Positions 6,914 to 10,876 of a stretch of 14,438 bases of DNA are shown one piece after another. The position numbers and the translations under genes were made by a program. Source of the stretch: CAZHJG01 sp964533425 (GTDB lineage Bacteria; Patescibacteriota; Saccharimonadia; Saccharimonadales; UBA4665); contig CAZHJG010000021.1 of NCBI GenBank assembly GCA_964533425.1, forward strand, positions 1 to 14,438, given 5' to 3'. The notes under the pieces are model-generated. The model was not told the DNA's origin. It saw only the letters and a list, made by a program, of their open reading frames with translations, and searched no databases. The number at the start of each line of letters is the position of its first letter. Within the stretch, counting starts at the first letter, position 1.

Positions 6914-7253
6914 CCCCGTCTTCCGGGCCACCGTTAAGCTCCACGTCTACCAGGTAGTCCACGAGTTGCCCCATTATCTCTTTGATAGCGCGATGGCGGT
7001 CCCTGTCTATACGCAAAGCGTCCAGAAGCTTGTCGCCAGGTAAATCCCGGTTACCGTGTTCATCATAATCAGCCCATTTGACGTCGTTCAAATCATCAGC
7101 GTCCGGTCGCTGAAGCAGTTCCGCGTTGCGGGCTTCGAAGCGTTCACGCAACTCGAGAATTTCTCCGAACGTCGTGGGGCTTTCCAGTTCAGTAATTCGC
7201 TCTTGTTCGGAAGTCAGGAAAATTCTACCGTCTTCCACACGCAACTTGTCCAT
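6894..7253 (-). CDS. Hypothetical acidic protein, 119 aa
   Basis: No family recognised. The protein is charged and helical (for example TFGEILELRERFEARNAELL and KLLDALRIDRDRHRAIKEIM), without membrane segments. Start: ATG 7253 (MDKLRVEDG) is chosen over the upstream ATG at 7277, because TATAAT on the minus strand (7266-7261) ends 7 bases before 7253 and would lie inside a longer frame. That gives a leaderless transcript, as for neighbouring genes. The 3' end overlaps pth by 20 bases tail to tail. It is the last of three small minus-strand genes, each behind its own -10 box. Confidence 0.6.
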   Translation of the reverse strand: MDKLRVEDGRIFLTSEQERITELESPTTFGEILELRERFEARNAELLQRPDADDLNDVKWADYDEHGNRDLPGDKLLDALRIDRDRHRAIKEIMGQLVDYLVDVELNGGPEDGAKPESS

Positions 7254-7260
7254 GGCCGAC

Positions 7261-7266
7261 ATTATA
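7261..7266 (-). promoter_or_regulatory. -10 box of the 119-aa gene, leaderless type
   Basis: A perfect TATAAT on the minus strand ends 7 bases before ATG 7253. No convincing -35 or ribosome site is seen. Confidence 0.45.
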
Positions 7267-7341
7267 AGAATAAGCAACGTTTAGGGGAGTAAGATAACTT
7301 ACCGATCGGTTATTAGTCTTGCCAACTGCTTATGGGTTCTG

Positions 7342-7623
7342 CTAGTCCAGAAAACCCGCTTTGATTAGCCCCAGTTCCGTCAACCTTGGTCCGAGAACTT
7401 CTGCCATTTGCTTGATCGCAGTCTCGTCTGCCTCGACTCGGGCCAGTTCTTCTTCGATGTCATAGCCGACGGCGGTCGCCAATAGCTCTGCTTTGCGTTG
7501 CTGAGTGCGCTCTGTTAACCCCTGTAAATCGATGTCATCGAGCACCGCTGAATCGCCCTCAATCTTTAGCACCCGTTGCTGATCCGGGGTGAGTTCGTAT
7601 ACTACATTTCCGATAATATCCAT
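7342..7623 (-). CDS. Hypothetical acidic protein, 93 aa
   Basis: No family recognised. A small soluble protein opening MDIIGNVVYELTPDQQRVLK, with a Glu-rich helical middle (YDIEEELARVEADETAIKQM) and ending GLIKAGFLD. TACAAT on the minus strand (7635-7630) ends 6 bases before the ATG with a weak TTAATT -35 at a 17-base spacing, so it is of the leaderless type. It resembles its two neighbours in size, strand, acidity and promoter arrangement, which suggests a set of related small accessory genes, but I see no clear sequence similarity among them. Confidence 0.58.
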   Translation of the reverse strand: MDIIGNVVYELTPDQQRVLKIEGDSAVLDDIDLQGLTERTQQRKAELLATAVGYDIEEELARVEADETAIKQMAEVLGPRLTELGLIKAGFLD

Positions 7624-7629
7624 GTTGCT

Positions 7630-7658
7630 ATTGTAGCTTCGCCCCGAAAATAAATTAA
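7630..7658 (-). promoter_or_regulatory. Promoter of the 93-aa gene, leaderless type
   Basis: Minus strand: TTAATT (7658-7653), 17-base spacer, TACAAT (7635-7630), then 6 bases to the ATG. No Shine-Dalgarno sequence. Confidence 0.4.
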
Positions 7659-7697
7659 TGAAGTTTTTTACTTGTTTTTAGCTAGCCCGCATATTGC

Positions 7698-8009
7698 CTA
7701 GCAGGTACGTGGTTGGTCGTCGCCGATCATGGCCATGACGACGCCTTCGACGATCTTCCGCTCATTCCGCAGGCGTACAGCTTGGTCGAGCAGTACTTGG
7801 GCCTCTCCTGTTGAAGCGTCCTCCCAAGGCGTGCTCAACCCCAGCAAGGCCCGCTCACGGCTCTCCAGTAGATCCAGTAAATGCCCAGCGACACGTCTGT
7901 TCAGCAGTAAGCTATGTTCGGGCAGGTTAGTGTCGGTCAAGCATTGATTCTGAGCAATAACAGGCCGCTCGTGTTGTTCGAGCTGACCAATGTAACCATT
8001 GGTTCTCAT
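7698..8009 (-). CDS. Hypothetical protein, 103 aa
   Basis: No family recognised. The protein is helical and Leu/Glu/Arg-rich (HLLDLLESRERALLGL; VLLDQAVRLRNERKIVEGVV) with two cysteines (C23 and the C-terminal residue) and no membrane segment. An extended -10 (TGG-TACAAT, minus strand 8023-8018) ends 8 bases before the ATG, again leaderless. It is the first of the three small minus-strand genes and diverges from the structured region that follows. Confidence 0.57.
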   Translation of the reverse strand: MRTNGYIGQLEQHERPVIAQNQCLTDTNLPEHSLLLNRRVAGHLLDLLESRERALLGLSTPWEDASTGEAQVLLDQAVRLRNERKIVEGVVMAMIGDDQPRTC

Positions 8010-8017
8010 GATGATTC

Positions 8018-8044
8018 ATTGTACCAAACTGGCGTAATAATCAA
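8018..8044 (-). promoter_or_regulatory. Promoter of the 103-aa gene, extended -10, leaderless type
   Basis: Minus strand: TTGATT (8044-8039), 15-base spacer, then TGG-TACAAT (hexamer 8023-8018), ending 8 bases before ATG 8009. The TG motif compensates for the short spacer. Confidence 0.5.
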
Positions 8045-8081
8045 ATATGCCGCGTTGACTGGGCTGCCCGTTTCAAGTCGT

Positions 8082-8190
8082 AAACTAAGAGGATCTCTGG
8101 AGGGCATAAAGCCAAGGTCTTGGCTTTTTATAGACTCGAGGGAACCGTCGTTAGTGAAACTACGCGGAAACTAAAAGGATCTCCGGAGGG
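8082..8190 (+). repeat. Direct repeat of 23 bases, two copies
   Basis: Copies at 8082-8104 and 8168-8190 both start AAACTAA, contain GGATCTC and end GGAGGG. They are identical at 21 of 23 positions, and both differences are transitions. Each copy can serve as the 5' arm of a helix with the single 3' arm at 8202-8214. Confidence 0.7.
8108..8131 (+). terminator. Terminator-like hairpin inside the structured region
   Basis: AAAGCCAA (8109-8116) pairs with TTGGCTTT (8121-8128) around loop GGTC, followed by TT-AT. It resembles an intrinsic terminator on the plus strand. It lies between the two copies of the 23-base repeat, so it may be an attenuator or just a helix of the RNA. Confidence 0.4.
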
Positions 8191-8406
8191 GGTGGGCACC
8201 GCCGGAGATCCTTTCAGGGCTCGAGCCTCAGAAGGCTCAAGCCGCTCATTACACCCTTCAACCCACCCCGGCGAAACATCGATGTCTAAAAATGATAGTG
8301 ACTCGTGTCATCCACCCTGACGGGCCGATACCATTTAGGCTCGCATAGAAAATGGGGACCCCGGGAAACGTTCCGAAGAACAGGCCCTGGGAATCTAGTT
8401 AAAGGG

Positions 8407-8618
8407 GTTAGTATGTTTTAGAGCGATCCTTGAGGACTTGGAACCTTCATAGATGCGTGCAATGTGGGCGAGACTCGAGCACCGAAGCGCAGCGTACATA
8501 CCAGTACGTGAGCAGCGGAGCGCAGAGGCTCACCCGCAGTGTGCGTATCTATGAAGGTTCCACGCTAAGAATAAGTGGAGGGTAACAACTTACATAAGCC
8601 ACTCTAAAACAATCTAAC
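8407..8618 (+). ncRNA. Self-contained 212-base RNA domain: closing stem, bubble, 37-position stem
   Basis: GTTAG (8407-8411) pairs with CTAAC (8614-8618) and TGTTTTAGAG (8414-8423) with CTCTAAAACA (8602-8611), separated by a 2x2 internal loop. Inside, 8440-8476 pairs with 8525-8561: 15 perfect pairs first, then mixed pairs with four G-U wobbles and three mismatches. The 48-base loop holds CGTAC-ATACCA-GTACG (8493-8508). Unpaired bases on both sides of the long stem (8424-8439; 8562-8601) form a large bubble, the 3' side having a small TAAGT/ACTTA hairpin. Confidence 0.6.
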
Positions 8619-8696
8619 AGTTTCTCTGACTCTTGCGAGTCAAAGGTGTTAGAATGGGGGTAAAAGGTGCTTAGAATCCGCCTTAGCGGACCCACG

Positions 8697-8715
8697 GTTT
8701 GCTATTTTAGCAAAC
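8697..8715 (+). terminator. Weak terminator-like hairpin before dprA
   Basis: GTTTGC (8697-8702), loop TATTTTA, GCAAAC (8710-8715), followed by a T-rich but interrupted stretch. It could mark the 3' end of the structured RNA. The stem is AT-rich and short. Confidence 0.35.
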
Positions 8716-8743
8716 TTATGTCTTTATGTCAATACTTTAAAAT
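8716..8743 (+). promoter_or_regulatory. Promoter of dprA, leaderless type
   Basis: TAAAAT (8738-8743) ends 8 bases before ATG 8752. The -35 is weak (TTATGT at 8716-8721, 16-base spacer). No Shine-Dalgarno sequence is present. Confidence 0.45.
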
Positions 8744-8751
8744 ATTTTTAT

Positions 8752-9615
8752 ATGATAATCAACACGCTTACGCTTGAGTCCACAGACTTTCCACCTCGGT
8801 TAACCGACATCGCCGCTCCGCCGCGTACTTTATTTCATAGTGGCGCTCCCTTAAAAGAATTGCTGAACCGGCCGCGGGTAGCCATTGTCGGTAGTCGTAA
8901 TGTTTCGACATATGGGAAGCAAGTTACGACGCAGGTCGCTCGTGAGCTGGCGGAGCAGGGCGTCGTGATCATCAGCGGTTTGGCCTTGGGCGTCGACGCC
9001 TTGGCTCACACCGCGGCGCTGGAAGCGGGTGGGTTCACTGTGGCTGTGCTACCAGGACCACTCCAGAAAATATATCCGGCCACACACGCCCAGCTAGCTG
9101 AGCGTATTCTGAAGCAGGGTGGGGCATTGATCAGTGAATACGAAGCCGACACCCCTGGTTTCAAACAAAACTTCATCGCCCGCAACCGCCTCATCGCCGG
9201 GTTGGCCCAAGCCGTACTGATCACCGAAGCCGGCGAAAAGAGCGGCAGCCTACACACCGCTCGCTTTGCCCGCCGGCAAGGCAGGGAAGTCCTGGCCGTT
9301 CCGGGCAACATCACCAGTCCCGGTTCGGCTGGAACCAACAGCCTACTCAAATCCGGTGCAACTCTGGTGACCAGCAGCCACGACGTGTTAGAAGCGCTCG
9401 GCCTGAAGGCCCACCACACGCCGGTGGCCGATGCACACAGCGACAATCCTGATGAACAAGCATTACTGAAGCTCCTCCTCAGAGGTATTCACGACGGGCA
9501 ACACTTGCTCACCGGTAGCGCGCTCGGCATTTCGGAGTTCAACCAGGCCCTGACTAGACTGGAGATTAGCGGTAAAATCCGCTCGCTGGGCGGCAACCAG
9601 TGGGCACTGTCCTAG
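8752..9615 (+). CDS. dprA: DNA-processing protein DprA (Smf)
   Basis: DprA binds incoming single-stranded DNA and loads RecA during natural transformation. The 287-residue protein has the full Rossmann-like DprA core: VAIVGSRNVSTYG (43-55), SGLALGVDALAH (75-86), FIARNRLIAGL (141-151), SGSLHTA (164-170) and the GTN segment near 194-196. A C-terminal winged-helix-like domain follows (about 230-287). The N-terminal SAM-like domain found in longer DprA proteins (about 360 residues) is absent; only ~40 residues precede the core. ATG 8752 is supported by a -10 box 8 bases upstream. dprA-topA order is common in bacteria; here three small genes lie between them. The 5' side is the large structured region. 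Confidence 0.95.
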   Translation: MIINTLTLESTDFPPRLTDIAAPPRTLFHSGAPLKELLNRPRVAIVGSRNVSTYGKQVTTQVARELAEQGVVIISGLALGVDALAHTAALEAGGFTVAVLPGPLQKIYPATHAQLAERILKQGGALISEYEADTPGFKQNFIARNRLIAGLAQAVLITEAGEKSGSLHTARFARRQGREVLAVPGNITSPGSAGTNSLLKSGATLVTSSHDVLEALGLKAHHTPVADAHSDNPDEQALLKLLLRGIHDGQHLLTGSALGISEFNQALTRLEISGKIRSLGGNQWALS

Positions 9616-9632
9616 GTTGTTATTCTGTACCT

Positions 9633-9660
9633 TTGCTTTTCCTGAAAAATATATTATTAT
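9633..9660 (+). promoter_or_regulatory. Promoter of the 183-aa gene, leaderless type
   Basis: TTGCTT (9633-9638), a 16-base spacer and TATTAT (9655-9660) lie directly before ATG 9667, leaving 6 bases. The transcript should start at the ATG. Confidence 0.55.
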
Positions 9661-9666
9661 ACCGTC

Positions 9667-10218
9667 ATGCGTGCGCAATCCTTGGAATTAATGAGTGCCG
9701 AGCACGAAGGCGTGACGGAAGCACTAGCGAATGCCCAAGAACTTCTCATGGAGCGGTTCCTACCTGTAGCTGGCAGTGATGTCATGTGTTTGCACGGCAA
9801 TATTATTGCCGTCTTAGCCACCAGCGCAGGGACCTCCACGGCAGCCCAGCTACCGGAAAACAGTAACTACAAGGCGGTAGACGCCAGCATCTGGGCTCCC
9901 GCACCGTATATTGATCGTGCGCCCGGTACGCACGTCGCCCGTTATACGCTTACCGACCATCGTATTGATCTGGGGGCCGATCCTTCTTCTATAGAACACA
10001 TTCGAACTACGTATAGCTTACGGTCTGTTCCGTCTCCAGCCGGAGTAGGTAAAGTCCTGCTGGCAGCCGCGAAATCAGTTCGCCGCTCGGGGTTCGAGCA
10101 CCGCGACGGTGCTGTCGCCGATCACACAAAACGCAACCCCAGGTATCTGCGCAGCCCCGATGAGCTAACGCGTTTTCTAGCCCAGGCACTTGATGCCATG
10201 TCACTAGACAGCGACTAA
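9667..10218 (+). CDS. Hypothetical protein, 183 aa
   Basis: No family recognised. A soluble protein without signal peptide or membrane segments. The first ~30 residues are helical and Glu-rich (EHEGVTEALANAQELLMERF); the centre contains DHRIDLGADPSSIEHIRTTY, and the C-terminus is helical and acidic (DELTRFLAQALDAMSLDSD). It stands on its own promoter 51 bases after dprA. The reverse frame across 10007-10330 has no start signals and spans the next gene, so it is a shadow. Position between dprA and topA is the only functional hint. Confidence 0.68.
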   Translation: MRAQSLELMSAEHEGVTEALANAQELLMERFLPVAGSDVMCLHGNIIAVLATSAGTSTAAQLPENSNYKAVDASIWAPAPYIDRAPGTHVARYTLTDHRIDLGADPSSIEHIRTTYSLRSVPSPAGVGKVLLAAAKSVRRSGFEHRDGAVADHTKRNPRYLRSPDELTRFLAQALDAMSLDSD

Positions 10219-10219
10219 T

Positions 10220-10248
10220 CTGACCCTCCAAAATGCTTGTGCTACACT
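10220..10248 (+). promoter_or_regulatory. Promoter of the 57-aa membrane peptide gene, leaderless type
   Basis: CTGACC (10220-10225), a 17-base spacer and TGC-TACACT (hexamer 10243-10248) form an extended -10 promoter ending 7 bases before ATG 10256. Confidence 0.5.
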
Positions 10249-10255
10249 TACCAGT

Positions 10256-10429
10256 ATGAAGATGATGATTTTTATCGGCATTACCATCGGTGGCGGCATC
10301 GGCGGCTGGCTGGGGGCAGCCATAGATCACGGTAACTGGCTTGGCGGCTGGAGCATCCTCCTAAGTGCCGTCGGTTCTTTCGTCGGCATTTGGGCAGGCT
10401 ACAAGGCTGGCCGCTATTCAGGCCTCTGA
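10256..10429 (+). CDS. Small glycine-rich membrane protein, 57 aa
   Basis: An intact frame of 57 codons plus TGA, opening MKMMIFIGITIGGGIGGWLG. Two hydrophobic, Gly-rich segments (residues ~4-23 and ~32-49) flank a short AAIDHGNW loop; the second contains GSFVGIWAGYKAG. The GGGIGG and GxxxG spacing suggests tightly packed helices in the membrane. A leaderless-type promoter lies directly upstream. The frame ends within 12 bases that also hold the end of the convergent minus-strand gene. The hairpin-of-helices layout is somewhat like AtpI/AtpZ-type or glycine-zipper proteins, but I cannot assign a family. Confidence 0.65.
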   Translation: MKMMIFIGITIGGGIGGWLGAAIDHGNWLGGWSILLSAVGSFVGIWAGYKAGRYSGL

Positions 10430-10756
10430 GCCATTGTTTTGCTGGGCTGCAAGCTCTCTGGCTAACTGCCGTACGGCCTGGCAGTCATCCTGTAGTTCGG
10501 TGCCACGCCCATCGGGGCTGTGCTGATGATCATGCGAGTCAAACTGATCAGCCAGTTCGATGAGCTGAACGTGAAACTCTTTTCGAATGCGTTCCGACGT
10601 TGCGGGCTCCGACAGAATCAGCGCTAACGAGCCAAGACCGGTATACACGTTCAAATTAGGGCAGCGCTCTGAACGATGCCAGTTAGCGGCAGCGGGTTCA
10701 GCCTCAGCAGCGTGATGTTTGTGTCCGTTCGACCGTGACTTGCGTAGCTTAAACAT
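10418..10756 (-). CDS. Hypothetical protein, 112 aa, His-rich N-terminus
   Basis: No family recognised. It opens MFKLRKSRSNGHKHHAAEAE (basic, His-rich), then has a hydrophobic stretch around YTGLGSLALILSEP that is too short for a clear membrane helix, a DSHDHQHSPDG segment, and a helical acidic end. The start is ATG 10756: GAGGTG (10763-10768) sits 6 bases upstream as a ribosome site; the GTG at 10765 is part of that site. TATACT on the minus strand (10790-10785) is a good -10. The several His residues could bind metal, which is speculation. Confidence 0.6.
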   Translation of the reverse strand: MFKLRKSRSNGHKHHAAEAEPAAANWHRSERCPNLNVYTGLGSLALILSEPATSERIRKEFHVQLIELADQFDSHDHQHSPDGRGTELQDDCQAVRQLARELAAQQNNGSEA

Positions 10757-10838
10757 GGCAAACACCTCGCATTAGGTTGTAGTTAGTATACCGCGCAGGC
10801 TGAAGCAGGCAAGTTTTAAGCTCATTCTTATATTTATA

Positions 10839-10868
10839 TTGCATTCTGCCGTCAAGTAAGGTTAATAT
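10839..10868 (+). promoter_or_regulatory. Promoter of topA, leaderless type
   Basis: TTGCAT (10839-10844), an 18-base spacer and TAATAT (10863-10868) end 8 bases before the GTG start at 10877. No Shine-Dalgarno sequence is present. Confidence 0.5.
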
Positions 10869-10876
10869 AGAACGTC

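Larger units (their letters stand above)
8082..8716 (+). ncRNA. Candidate large structured RNA upstream of dprA
   Basis: This 635-base stretch has no credible reading frame but many helices: AAAGCCAA-GGTC-TTGGCTTT (8109-8128); AAAGGATCTCCGG (8174-8186) with CCGGAGATCCTTT (8202-8214); GCTCGAGCC/GGCTCAAGC (from about 8218 to 8242); TGAC-TCGT-GTCA (8299-8310); CCCGGG (8360-8365) with CCCTGGG (8385-8391) capped by GTTC-CGAA-GAAC (8370-8381); a 17-bp closing stem 8407-8423/8602-8618; a 37-position stem 8440-8476/8525-8561; TGACTC-TTGC-GAGTCA (8627-8642); TCCGC-CTTA-GCGGA (8677-8690); GTTTGC/GCAAAC (8697-8715). G-U wobbles in the long stem favour the plus strand. It does not show the conserved cores of RNase P RNA, tmRNA, SRP RNA or group I/II introns. 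It may be one RNA or several; ends are guesses. Confidence 0.55.

Noticed and set aside
8120..8320. 66-aa open frame in the structured region (and an 86-aa one at 7914-8174)
   Set aside because: Neither has a ribosome site or a -10 box at the right distance; both cross strong helices and have atypical composition.
8414..8423. TGTTTTAGAG resembling the start of a type II CRISPR repeat
   Set aside because: There is no repeat-spacer array and no cas gene; its reverse complement at 8602-8611 shows it is one side of a helix.
8010..8751. RNase P RNA, tmRNA, SRP RNA or a group I/II intron
   Set aside because: The conserved core strings I would expect (for example GAGGAAAGTCC, TTCGAC with a CCA end, the SRP tetraloop region, intron domain V) were not found on either strand; a model scan would be decisive.
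10757..10765. GTG start at 10765 for the 112-aa minus-strand gene
   Set aside because: The GTG is part of the GAGGTG ribosome site that serves ATG 10756.
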